DNA of 22,990 nt from positions 2,421 to 25,410 of the forward strand of contig QHRS01000038.1 of NCBI GenBank assembly GCA_003221435.1, written 5' to 3'. Below, piece by piece: positions 14,001 to 21,686 of this stretch (positions within the stretch are counted from its first letter, which is position 1; each line of letters starts with the position of its first letter). The notes below the pieces were generated by a model. The model saw nothing but the letters and a program-made list of their open reading frames with translations. It was not told where the DNA came from and did not search any database. The position numbers and the translations under genes are program-made. The stretch comes from Candidatus Rokuibacteriota bacterium (GTDB lineage Bacteria; Methylomirabilota; Methylomirabilia; Rokubacteriales; CSP1-6).

Positions 14001-14639
14001 ATGGGCCTGGTTCCGATGGTCGTCGAGCAGACGCCTCGCGGCGAGCGCGCGTTCGACATCTTCTCGAGGCTGCTCAAAGAGCGCATCATCTTTCTGCCGA
14101 CGTTCATCGAAGACGAGCTGGCAAACCTGGTGATCGCCCAGATGCTCTTCCTCGAGGCCGAGGATCCCGACAAGGATCTCTACCTCTACATCAACTCGCC
14201 CGGCGGCTCGGTGACGGCGGGCATGGCGATCTACGACACGATGCAGTACGTGAAGCCCGCGATCTCGACGATCTGCATGGGGCAGGCGGCGTCGATGGGC
14301 GCGCTCCTGCTCTGCGCCGGCGCGAAGGGCAAGCGCTTCGCGCTGCCGCATGCGCGCATCCTGATCCACCAGCCTCTCGGCGGCGTCCAGGGGCAGGCCA
14401 CCGACATCGACATCCAGGCCAAGGAAATTCTTCGGATGCGCGAGGAGCTGAACCGCATCCTCGTGCACCACACTGGTCAGCCGATGGACAAGATCGAGAA
14501 GGACACCGACCGCGACTTTTTCATGACCGCCGAGCAGGCGAAAGAATATAGAATCGTGGACGCGGTGATTTCATCGAAGCCGACCACCCGTCCCGTGAGC
14601 GAGCACGCCGCCCTGGCGGCGGCCGCAGGGCAGAAGTAG
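14001..14639 (+). CDS. clpP: ATP-dependent Clp protease proteolytic subunit ClpP
   Basis: The 212-residue serine peptidase subunit assembles into the two-ring barrel fed by ClpX. ATG 14001 is preferred over the in-frame GTG at 13983 because AAGGAG (13987-13992) lies just before it and the N-terminus then reads MGLVPMVVEQTPRGERAFDI, the normal ClpP beginning. The catalytic triad is Ser98 (GQAASMGA), His123 (ARILIHQP) and Asp172 (KDTDRDFF). The substrate-groove motif YINSPGGSVTAGMAIYDTMQ and the family end motif (MTAEQAKEYRIVDAVI) are complete. A short Ala-rich tail follows. The gene is 9 bases before clpX and clearly in the same operon. Confidence 0.98.
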   Translation: MGLVPMVVEQTPRGERAFDIFSRLLKERIIFLPTFIEDELANLVIAQMLFLEAEDPDKDLYLYINSPGGSVTAGMAIYDTMQYVKPAISTICMGQAASMGALLLCAGAKGKRFALPHARILIHQPLGGVQGQATDIDIQAKEILRMREELNRILVHHTGQPMDKIEKDTDRDFFMTAEQAKEYRIVDAVISSKPTTRPVSEHAALAAAAGQK

Positions 14640-14648
14640 GGAGCCGGA

Positions 14649-15896
14649 ATGGCGCGGGCGCGAGAGGGGACTGGAGCGCTCAAGTGCTCGTTCTGCGGCA
14701 AGAGCCAGAACGACGTGCGAAAGCTCATCGCGGGCCCGACGGTATACATCTGCGACGAATGCATCGAGCTCTGCAACGACATCATCGCGGAGGAGTGGGA
14801 AGAGGAGAAGTCGCGGGAGATCCGCAGTCTCCCCAAACCCACCGAGATCAAGGCGGCGCTCGACCAGTACGTGATCGGCCAGGAGCGGGCGAAGAAGATC
14901 CTGGCCGTCGCCGTCCACAATCACTACAAGCGGATCGAAGCGGGCGGCCAGTCCGGTGACGTCGAGCTGCAAAAGTCCAACATCCTCCTGATCGGCCCGA
15001 CCGGATCGGGCAAGACCCTGCTCGCGCAGACGCTCGCGAAGATGCTGCATGTGCCGTTCACGATCTCGGACGCCACGACGCTCACCGAAGCGGGCTACGT
15101 CGGCGAGGATGTCGAGAACATCATTCTCAGACTGCTGCAGGCGGCGGACTACGACGTCGAACGGGCCGAGCGGGGCATCGTCTACATCGACGAGATCGAC
15201 AAGATTGCGCGCAAGTCGGAGAACCCCTCGATCACGCGCGACGTCTCCGGCGAGGGCGTGCAGCAGGCGCTGCTGAAGATTCTCGAGGGCACCGTCGCCA
15301 ACGTCCCGCCCCAGGGCGGCCGCAAGCATCCGCACCAGGAGTTCATCCAGGTCGATACGACGAACGTACTGTTCATCTGCGGCGGCGCGTTCGTCGGCCT
15401 CGACAAGGGCATCGAGCACCGTATCGGTCGGAACGGCATGGGCTTCGGCGCGGAGATCAAGAGCCGCGAAGATCGCCGGGTGGGCGACCTGCTGGCGCTG
15501 GTGCAGCCGGAAGATCTGCTCCGGTATGGGCTGATCCCCGAGTTCGTCGGGCGGCTTCCGGTGGTCGCGACGCTGCACGATCTGGATGAGGCCGCGCTGG
15601 TCCGGATCCTCAAGGAGCCCAAGAACGCGATCATCAAGCAGTACCAGAAGTACTTCGACCTCGAGAAGGTGCGCCTGAAGTTCACGGACGACGCCGTCGC
15701 CGCGATCGCGCGGCAGGCGCTCAAGTGCGGGACCGGCGCGCGCGGGCTCCGGACGATCCTCGAGGAGGTCATGCTCGAGATCATGTACGAGCTGCCCTCG
15801 ACGGAGGGGCTGAAGGAGTGCATGATCACGCGCGAAGTCATCCTGAACCGCGAGCGCCCCATCCTCATCTCCGAGCCGAGAGAGCAGACCGCGTAA
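14649..15896 (+). CDS. clpX: ATP-dependent Clp protease ATP-binding subunit ClpX
   Basis: The 415-residue AAA+ unfoldase recognises tagged or folded substrates and threads them into ClpP. The N-terminal zinc-binding domain has C13-x2-C16 and C35-x2-C38 (KCSFCGK, YICDECIELC). Walker A is GPTGSGKT (116-123) and Walker B is IVYIDEIDK. The pore-1 loop is GYVGED, followed by SENPSITRDVSGEGVQQALL. The ClpP-contacting loop region reads GRNGMGFGAE, where many homologues have IGF, and sensor 2 is CGTGARGLRTILEEV. Length and order are standard. It starts at ATG with GGGAGCCGG immediately upstream. The coding sequence ends 35 bases before a dispersed intergenic repeat. Confidence 0.98.
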   Translation: MARAREGTGALKCSFCGKSQNDVRKLIAGPTVYICDECIELCNDIIAEEWEEEKSREIRSLPKPTEIKAALDQYVIGQERAKKILAVAVHNHYKRIEAGGQSGDVELQKSNILLIGPTGSGKTLLAQTLAKMLHVPFTISDATTLTEAGYVGEDVENIILRLLQAADYDVERAERGIVYIDEIDKIARKSENPSITRDVSGEGVQQALLKILEGTVANVPPQGGRKHPHQEFIQVDTTNVLFICGGAFVGLDKGIEHRIGRNGMGFGAEIKSREDRRVGDLLALVQPEDLLRYGLIPEFVGRLPVVATLHDLDEAALVRILKEPKNAIIKQYQKYFDLEKVRLKFTDDAVAAIARQALKCGTGARGLRTILEEVMLEIMYELPSTEGLKECMITREVILNRERPILISEPREQTA

Positions 15897-15931
15897 CGTC
15901 CCCCGCGCGTCGCGCGCGGCGGACTGCCCTC

Positions 15932-16095
15932 CTCTCGCGACTGTCGATGCACTGTTCGAGCGCCGGCCCAGTTTGGGGAGCCGAGCGGTTTGCGGGGCTG
16001 GGGCCCCGCAGCGCGCAGGCGACCATTCGAACAAACGGCGCCATCCCGGGGGGAGGTTCGGAAGGGGGGCGGAGCCCCCCTCCGAGGAAACTCAT
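15932..16095. repeat. Dispersed intergenic repeat, copy A (central segment inverted)
   Basis: The left flank (15932-15967, ending GAGCGCCGGC) and right flank (16049-16095) match copy C at 22831-22865 and 22944-22990 in the same orientation; the right flanks agree at 43 of 47 bases. The central segment (15971-16042, beginning GTTTGGGGAGCCGAGCGG) matches copies B and C only as the reverse complement. The right flank holds a GC-rich hairpin (GGGGGGC-GGA-GCCCCCC). It ends GAGGAAACTCATG, giving rsmI its ribosome-binding site and start. Confidence 0.85.
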
Positions 16096-16774
16096 GCCGC
16101 TGTACGTGGTGGCCACGCCGATCGGGAACCTCGAGGACGTCACACTGCGCGCGCTCCGGGTCCTGAGGGACTCCGATCTGATCGCCTGCGAGGACACGCG
16201 CCGGACGCGGGCCCTGCTCGCGCGCTTCGGGATCCCGACGCCCACCACGAGCTATTTCGAGCACAACAAGGCCCGGAAGGGCCCGTACCTGCTCGGTCTG
16301 CTGCGCGCCGGGAAGACGATCGCGCTCGTGACCGACGCGGGGACGCCGGGGATTTCGGATCCGGGGTTCCTGCTCGTGCGTGACGCCCTCGCGGCGGGCA
16401 TCCCGGTCGTGCCGGTGCCGGGCCCGTCGGCCGTCACGGCGGCGCTCTCTGTTGCGGGCATCCCGGCCTCGCCGTTCATGTTCGAAGGGTTCCTGCCGAT
16501 CAAGGCGGGCCGACGGCTCCGGCGCCTCAAGGAGCTGCGCGAGACCGGCATGACGGTGGTGCTCTACGAGTCGCCGCACCGGATCGCTGCGGCCCTGGAG
16601 GCGATCCGTGAGGTCTTCGGCGAGGTCGAGCTGCTCGTCGCGCGCGAGCTGACCAAGCAGTTCGAGGACATCGCCACCGCCCCGCCGTCGGTCCACCTCG
16701 AGCGCCTCGCTGGAGCCACGCGCCCGCGCGGCGAGTTCACGCTGGTGATTCCGGCCGTCGCGTCGGCGCCCTGA
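16094..16774 (+). CDS. rsmI: 16S rRNA (cytidine(1402)-2'-O)-methyltransferase
   Basis: The 226-residue SAM-dependent methylase modifies C1402 in the ribosomal decoding centre. The start at ATG 16094 follows GAGGAAA, which belongs to the right edge of the intergenic repeat; an open frame extends upstream but encodes only the repeat. Family landmarks of the tetrapyrrole-methylase fold are present in order: LYVVATPIGNLEDVTLRAL, ACEDTRRTRALLARF, ALVTDAGTPGISDPGFLLVR, VPVPGPSAVTAALSVAGI, FMFEGFLPIKAGRR and VVLYESPHRI, then ARELTKQFED. The length is somewhat below the 280 residues common in enterobacteria, with a short C-terminus typical of compact versions. It lies between clpX and thiD on the same strand but is separated from clpX by the repeat. 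Confidence 0.96.
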   Translation: MPLYVVATPIGNLEDVTLRALRVLRDSDLIACEDTRRTRALLARFGIPTPTTSYFEHNKARKGPYLLGLLRAGKTIALVTDAGTPGISDPGFLLVRDALAAGIPVVPVPGPSAVTAALSVAGIPASPFMFEGFLPIKAGRRLRRLKELRETGMTVVLYESPHRIAAALEAIREVFGEVELLVARELTKQFEDIATAPPSVHLERLAGATRPRGEFTLVIPAVASAP

Positions 16775-16821
16775 CGGTCGCGCGGCGGGCTGCCCCGGGG
16801 CGCCTGCGCCTCGTTCGCCCG

Positions 16822-16830
16822 GTGTATACT
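16822..16830 (+). promoter_or_regulatory. Extended -10 element just before thiD
   Basis: TGTATACT (16823-16830) is a TGn-type extended -10. Initiation 6-8 bases downstream would fall at or within three bases of the ATG at 16840, implying a leaderless or nearly leaderless thiD mRNA. No good -35 or Shine-Dalgarno is seen. Confidence 0.4.
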
Positions 16831-16839
16831 CGACTGTCC

Positions 16840-17628
16840 ATGACCGTCCCGAAAGCGCTGACAATCGCCGGCTCGGACTCCGGCGGCGGGGCCGGCATCC
16901 AGGCCGATCTGAAGACGTTCTCCGCGTTCCGCGTGTTCGGCATGAGCGTGCTCACGGCCGTGACGGCGCAGAACTCGCTCGGCGTCCACGCCGTGCACGC
17001 ACTGCCGCCCGACTTCGTCGCGCGGCAGATCGATGCGGTGCTCGGCGACTTCGGCGCCGACGCGGTGAAGATCGGGATGCTGGCCTCGGCGCCGATCATC
17101 GACGCCGTGGCGGCGCGCCTGCGGCACTACCGGGTCGAGCGGCTTGTGGTCGACCCGGTCATGGTCGCGAAGTCCGGCGATCTGCTGCTGCAGCCGGACG
17201 CCCGCGACGCGCTGATCGGGGAGCTCCTGCCGCTGGCCCTGGTCGTCACGCCCAACCTCCACGAGGCCTCGGTCCTCGCCGGCATCGCCGTGGAGACGCC
17301 GGCCGAGATGGAGGAGGCCGCGCGCCGGATCCACGCGCGCGGCGCGCGACACGTGCTGGTCAAGGGCGGTCATCTCAAGACCGACGCGACCGACATCCTG
17401 TGGGACGGACGCGAGGTCATACGCTTCGACGCGCCGCGCATCGAGTCGCCGAACACCCACGGAACCGGCTGCACGTTCTCGGCCGCGATCGCCGCGGGCC
17501 TCGCGCAGGGCCGTCCGCTCGCCGACGCGGTGCGCGACGCCAAGGCCTACGTCCGCCGCGCGATCCGCGACGGCTTCCAGCCGGGCCACGGCGTGGGCGC
17601 GCTCCGGCACTTCATCAGCGAGTGGTGA
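16840..17628 (+). CDS. thiD: Bifunctional hydroxymethylpyrimidine kinase/phosphomethylpyrimidine kinase
   Basis: The 262-residue ribokinase-fold enzyme phosphorylates HMP to HMP-P and then HMP-PP in thiamine biosynthesis. The ATG at 16840 gives the canonical beginning MTVPKALTIAGSDSGGGAGI; the GTG at 16822 lies in a promoter-like element. Other hallmarks are FGMSVLTAVTAQNSLGV, AVKIGMLASAPII, VVDPVMVAKSGD, VTPNLHEASVLAGI and HVLVKGGHL. The catalytic anion hole is NTHGTGCTFSAAIAAGLAQG, with the base Asp position replaced by Cys in GTGC as is normal for ThiD. The length is standard. No other thiamine genes are nearby; tatC follows after 25 bases. Confidence 0.97.
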   Translation: MTVPKALTIAGSDSGGGAGIQADLKTFSAFRVFGMSVLTAVTAQNSLGVHAVHALPPDFVARQIDAVLGDFGADAVKIGMLASAPIIDAVAARLRHYRVERLVVDPVMVAKSGDLLLQPDARDALIGELLPLALVVTPNLHEASVLAGIAVETPAEMEEAARRIHARGARHVLVKGGHLKTDATDILWDGREVIRFDAPRIESPNTHGTGCTFSAAIAAGLAQGRPLADAVRDAKAYVRRAIRDGFQPGHGVGALRHFISEW

Positions 17629-17653
17629 GCCGACGGGCACGTGGTGAGCTGAG

Positions 17654-18418
17654 ATGCCGCGCAATCCCATGAAGGACACGATGCCATTCCTCGAGCACCT
17701 CGGGGAGCTGCGCACGCGCATCCTGTGGTCGGTCGTCGCGATCGCCGTCGGGCTCGGGATCGCGCTGAACTTCACCGACCGGCTCATGAAGTTCGTGCGC
17801 CGGCCGTTCGACATCGCCGCGCCCGGTCAAAAGCTCGTGTTCCTGGCGCCGACCGAGGCGTTCTGGGTCTACATGAAGGTGGCGCTCATCGCGGGTATGG
17901 TCCTCGCGATGCCGGTGGTGCTCTACCAGATCTGGGCGTTCATCGCGCCCGGCCTCTACAAGCACGAGAGGCGGTGGGCGGTGCCGTTCGTCCTCATCGG
18001 CTCCCTCTTCTTCCTGCTCGGCGCGACGTTCGCGCAGCTCGTGGTGGTCCCGTTCGCGATGCGCTTCCTCGTCACGTTCCCGGGCAAGGACGTGGAGCCG
18101 ATGATCTCGATCAACTCGTACGTGGACTTCGTCCTGAAGTTCACGCTCGCCTTCGGCGCCGTGTTCGAGCTGCCCGTCGTCATCACCCTCGCTTCCCGGA
18201 TGGGGCTCGTGACGCCGCGGATGCTCGCAAAGAACCGGAAGTACGCGATCCTCGTCAACTTCATCATCGCCGCCGTGCTCACGCCGACGCCGGATGTCTT
18301 CAACCAGACGCTGATGGCCGGGCCACTCTGCGTGCTGTACGAGCTGGGGATCATCTCCGCGAGGCTCTTCGGCAAGCGGCCGCAGCCGGCCGAGAAGCCC
18401 GTCGAACAGGCGAGCTGA
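17654..18418 (+). CDS. tatC: Sec-independent protein translocase subunit TatC
   Basis: The 254-residue, six-helix membrane protein is the signal-peptide receptor of the twin-arginine translocase. It starts at ATG 17654 with only a weak GAGCTGAG upstream. The cytoplasmic N-terminus has the conserved MPFLEHLGELRTRILWS. The first periplasmic loop contains FLAPTEAFWVYMKVAL, and the conserved loop FIAPGLYKHERRWAVPFV includes the functional Glu. Later helices hold SYVDFVLKFTLAFGAVFELP and NFIIAAVLTPTPDVFNQTLM. The C-terminal tail is short and charged. No tatA/B gene is in the window. Its TGA overlaps the ATG of the broken ThDP enzyme gene (TGATG), so the two were probably an operon. Confidence 0.96.
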   Translation: MPRNPMKDTMPFLEHLGELRTRILWSVVAIAVGLGIALNFTDRLMKFVRRPFDIAAPGQKLVFLAPTEAFWVYMKVALIAGMVLAMPVVLYQIWAFIAPGLYKHERRWAVPFVLIGSLFFLLGATFAQLVVVPFAMRFLVTFPGKDVEPMISINSYVDFVLKFTLAFGAVFELPVVITLASRMGLVTPRMLAKNRKYAILVNFIIAAVLTPTPDVFNQTLMAGPLCVLYELGIISARLFGKRPQPAEKPVEQAS

Positions 18419-19903
18419 TGAAGGGCGCGGAGCTGCTCGCCGGCTGCCTCGCCAACGAAGGGGTCGAGACGATCTTCGGGCTTCCCGGCGAGGAGACGCT
18501 GGCGCTGATGGACGCGCTCCTCGACTCAGGCATCCGGTGTGCCTGGCGACGCTCGGGCCCGGGGCGACGAACCTCATGACCGGCATCGCCGACGCGAACC
18601 TCGATCGCGCGCCCGTCGTCGCCATCACCGGGCAGGCCGGCCGCGACCGGATCCACAAGGAGTCGCACCAGTACGTCAACGTGGTCGACATGTTCCGGCC
18701 GATCACGAAGTGGAACACGCGGCTGGAAATCGCCTCGATCATCCCCGAGGCGGTGCGCAAGGCGTTCAAGGTCGCGGAAGCGGAGAAGCCGGGCGCGTGC
18801 CACCTCGAGCTGCCCGAGGACGTGGCCGAGGAGACGGTGGACGACGGTTCGGTGCCGCTGGCGACGATCCGGCCTCGCCGGCCCTCGCCCGACCGTCCCG
18901 CGCTGCGGCGGGCCGCGGAGCTGATCGACCGCGCGAAGAATCCGCTGCTCTTCGCGGGCAACGGCGTCATCCGCGGCAAGGCCTCGACCGCGCTGCGGGA
19001 GTTCGCCGGCCGAACGGGCATTCCGGTGGCGGGATCACGAGCTGGCGCTCGGGACGATCGGCCTGCAGATGCGGGACGCCATCTCCTGCGGCTTCGACCG
19101 TGCCGATCTCATCATCGCCGCGGGATACGATCCGGTCGAGTACGCGCCGGAGCTGTGGAACCCAGACCGGCGGAAGACGATCGTGCACATCGACTTCACG
19201 CCCGCGGAGGTCGACCAGGACTACCAGCCCGCCGTCGAGGTGGTCGCCGACGTGCGCGAAGCCCTCGAGTTGCTGCGGGACCTCGTCAGCGTGCGGCGCG
19301 ACCCGACGCCCGCCCGCGTGCTGCACGACTGGATCCTGTCCGAGCTGCTGCACGGCGCGACCGACGACGGCTTCCCGCTCAAGCCGCAGCGGATCCTCCA
19401 CGATCTCCGGAAGGTCCTGGGCCCGGACGACATCGTCGTCTCCGACGTCGGCGCCCACAAGCTCTGGGTGGCGCGGCTGTTCCAGGCGATGAACCCCAAC
19501 ACGGTGATCATCTCGAACGGCTATGCGGCGATGGGCATCGCGCTGCCCGGCGCCATGGCGGCCAAGATGCTGCACCCGGAACGCCGCGTGGTCGCCGTCA
19601 CGGGCGCTCGGTCTGGGCGTGGTCGTCGTGATCTTCCGTGACGACGCCTACGGCGTCATCCGGTGGAAACAGCTCGCCCGGTACGGGCGCGAGTCCGGCG
19701 TCTCGTTCGGCAACCCGGACTTCGTCCGGCTCGCGGAGTCGTTCGGCTGCCGGGGCTTGCGCGTCGAGAGCGCGGGCGAGCTGGTCCCTGCGCTCGAGGC
19801 CGCGTTCATCGCCCCCGTGCCCTGCATCGTCGACGTGCCGGTGGATTACCGCGAAAACCTCAAGCTCACGGAGCGCATGGGGCAGCTCGTGTGCCCCATC
19901 TGA
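18418..19903 (+). pseudogene. Broken thiamine-diphosphate enzyme gene (acetolactate synthase large subunit-like)
   Basis: The frames join into one ThDP-enzyme sequence with three gaps. Frame one begins MKGAELLAGCLANEGVETIF and runs to LLDSGIR (to about 18536). A jump to another frame gives VCLATLGPGATNLMTGIADA, through KAFKVAEAEKPGACHLELPE to GRTGIPVA (about 19030). A third frame gives HELALGTIGLQMRDAISCGF and on to ISNGYAAMGIALPGAMAAKM and VVAVTG (about 19604). The last frame gives LGLGVVVVIFRDDAYGVIRW and ends near VPVDYRENLKLTE. Family comparison says the three missing stretches are the HEQGAA loop with the catalytic Glu, a loop before D/H-E-L-A-L-G, and the G-D-G ThDP/Mg motif. Each gap also shifts the frame, so no active enzyme can be made unless the sequence is misassembled. 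Confidence 0.85.
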
Positions 19904-20079
19904 CCCGCCAATGGTGGATCTCCAACGAGTTCCGGCGAACGGGAGTCGCGCCGGCGCCGTTCCAAGTTACGAGCTGGACGAGGCCGGAGGGAGGAGGCGC
20001 CCCCGCGTGCGCGGTCTCGCGCGTTGTCTCGCCCACGGTCAACATGCCGGGCGGCATGTTGAGGATCAATGATCGACGG
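19904..20079. other. Intergenic stretch with an 11-bp-arm palindrome
   Basis: Apart from TCAACATGCCG / CGGCATGTTGA (20039-20062, two-base centre), I see no gene or RNA here. Short open frames on both strands lack ribosome-binding sites and recognisable motifs. The palindrome could be an operator or part of a dispersed element. Confidence 0.45.
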
Positions 20080-20113
20080 GCCTGTCGGGGAGTGGCGCGA
20101 GCCCACCGCGGCC
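20080..20113. repeat. Short dispersed repeat, copy 1
   Basis: The 34-base unit starting GCCTGTCGGGG and ending CCGCGGCC recurs at 21630-21663 with three or four differences. It abuts the left side of the larger intergenic repeat, copy B. Confidence 0.75.
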
Positions 20114-20120
20114 ACTGCTC

Positions 20121-20230
20121 GCTGTTTCGAGCGCCGGCTCCGTCGGCGTGGTTCGCTCGATCGGTCGCCTGCGCGGTGCGGGGCCCCAGCCCCGCGAACC
20201 GCTCGGCTCCCCAAACGCCCGGGGGAGTGA
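20121..20230. repeat. Dispersed intergenic repeat, copy B (partial)
   Basis: The left flank TTTCGAGCGCCGGC is followed by the central segment ending CGGCTCCCCAAAC (to 20215), in the same orientation as copy C. The right flank is reduced to CCCGGGGGAGTGA, and the GC-rich hairpin is missing. The GGGGGAG serves as Shine-Dalgarno for the helicase gene. Confidence 0.8.
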
Positions 20231-20234
20231 ACTA

Positions 20235-21608
20235 GTGGATTTCGCGTCGCTCGATCTTCTCGAACCGGTGATGCGCGGCATCCGCGAAGCCGGGTTCGTC
20301 ACCACCACCCCCATCCAGGAAGCCGCGCTGCCGCTCGCCCTCAGAGGCAAGGACGTCGCGGGGCAGTCGCAGACCGGGACCGGCAAGACCGCCGCGTTCC
20401 TGATCGCCGCGTTCACGCGCATCCTGCGCCACGGAGGCCCCGCGCCGCAGCCGGCGCCGTCGCCCCGCGTCCTGATCATCGCCCCCACGCGCGAGCTGGT
20501 CGTCCAGCTCGAGGCCGACGCCCGGCTGCTCGGTCAGTTCACCGGCCTCCGGATCCTGTCCGTGTACGGCGGCATCGACTACGCCAAGCAGCGCGACGAC
20601 CTTCACAGCGGCTGCGACGTCCTGATCGGTACGCCCGGGCGCCTGATCGATTACCTCAAGCAGCACGTGTGGTCGCCTCGGCGGGTCGAGGTGCTCGTGA
20701 TCGACGAGGCCGATCGGATGTTCGACATGGGCTTCATCGCCGACCTGCGCTTCATCCTCCGGCGGCTGCCGCCCGCGGAGAAGCGCCAGTCGTTCCTGTT
20801 CTCGGCGACGCTCTCGTTCCGGGTGCTCGAGCTGACCTGGGAGTTCATGAACAACCCGACCCAGATCACGATCGCGCCGAAGCAGAAGACGGTGGAGAAG
20901 GTCGAGCAGGTGCTGTATCACGTGGGCCGCGACGAGAAGTTCTCGCTGCTGCTCGGCCTCCTGCGGCGGGAGGGGGGCGACCGCATCCTGATCTTCACGA
21001 ACACTCGCGAGGAGGCGCGGCGGCTCGAAGACCGGCTCACCCGCAACGGCTGGCAGGCGCGCGCGCTGACCGGCGACGTCGATCAGAAGAAGCGGCTGCG
21101 GTTCCTGAATGAGTTCAAGGAGGGCAACCTCCCGGTGCTGGTCGCGACGGACGTCGCGTCGCGGGGGCTGCACATCGAAGCGGTCACGCACGTCATCAAC
21201 TGGGATCTGCCGCAGGATTCGGAGGACTACGTCCACCGCATCGGCCGCACCGCCCGGGCGGGCGCCGGCGGCAAGGCCGTCAGTCTCGTCGACGAGGCGA
21301 CGGCCCTGATGCTCGAGCCGATCGAGAAGTTCCTCGGCCAGAAGATCCCGGTTGACTGGCCCGATGACGATCTGTTCCTGCCCGAAATCAAGCCGAGCGC
21401 CGACGAGCGCCGCCGGTATGCGGAGGAGAAGCGTGCGCGTATGCAGGCGCGCCACCGGCAGGCCGGGCGGGGCGATCGAGGCCCCCGCGCTCAGGCGCGG
21501 GGGCCGCGCGAATCGGGCCCCGTCGCCCCATCGCCCGCCCGGCCTGCCGACGACGCGCCTCGCGGTCGGCGCGGCCGCCGCGGGCATCCTCCCGCCGCCC
21601 CCGCCTGA
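20235..21608 (+). CDS. DEAD-box ATP-dependent RNA helicase (RhlB/RhlE-like)
   Basis: The 457-residue product starts at a GTG at 20235, eight bases after GGGGGAG supplied by the adjacent repeat; the open frame upstream only covers the repeat. Motifs in order: F..GF and PIQ (Q motif), SQTGTGKT (45-52), PTREL, TPGRL, DEAD (157-160 as DEAD in VIDEADRMFDMGF), SAT (190-192), LIFTNTREEARRL, ALTGDV, LVATDVASRGLHI and HRIGRTARAG. It should unwind short RNA duplexes in ribosome assembly or mRNA decay. The C-terminal tail (after about 400) is a basic Arg/Pro-rich RNA-binding-like extension. The tail contains a perfect 11-bp hairpin in the DNA (21480-21505). It converges on the deacetylase gene. Confidence 0.95.
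   Translation: MDFASLDLLEPVMRGIREAGFVTTTPIQEAALPLALRGKDVAGQSQTGTGKTAAFLIAAFTRILRHGGPAPQPAPSPRVLIIAPTRELVVQLEADARLLGQFTGLRILSVYGGIDYAKQRDDLHSGCDVLIGTPGRLIDYLKQHVWSPRRVEVLVIDEADRMFDMGFIADLRFILRRLPPAEKRQSFLFSATLSFRVLELTWEFMNNPTQITIAPKQKTVEKVEQVLYHVGRDEKFSLLLGLLRREGGDRILIFTNTREEARRLEDRLTRNGWQARALTGDVDQKKRLRFLNEFKEGNLPVLVATDVASRGLHIEAVTHVINWDLPQDSEDYVHRIGRTARAGAGGKAVSLVDEATALMLEPIEKFLGQKIPVDWPDDDLFLPEIKPSADERRRYAEEKRARMQARHRQAGRGDRGPRAQARGPRESGPVAPSPARPADDAPRGRRGRRGHPPAAPA
21480..21505. repeat. Perfect 11-bp hairpin within the helicase 3' end
   Basis: GGCCCCCGCGC (21480-21490) and GCGCGGGGGCC (21495-21505) with a TCAG loop, inside codons for the basic tail. It may be a small repeat insertion that extended the disordered C-terminus, or simply GC-rich low complexity. 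Confidence 0.5.
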
Positions 21609-21629
21609 GCCCACTCCTCTCGGCTGCGC

Positions 21630-21663
21630 GCCTGTCGGGGAATGGCGCAAGCCCCCCGCGGCC
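21630..21663. repeat. Short dispersed repeat, copy 2
   Basis: The second copy of the 34-base unit also found at 20080-20113 lies in the 78-base gap between the convergent helicase and deacetylase genes. No T-run or separate terminator is visible. Confidence 0.7.
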
Positions 21664-21686
21664 CGTCGAGGCCCCCTCCGACTGAG

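Noticed and set aside
14571..16864. Long minus-strand frames (487 and 560 codons) over clpX and rsmI
   Set aside because: They are antisense shadows of well-identified housekeeping genes and are very rich in Arg, Asp and Leu.
19866..20069. 67-codon minus-strand frame after the broken ThDP gene
   Set aside because: It has no ribosome-binding site and no recognisable motif, and overlaps the end of the pseudogene on the other strand.
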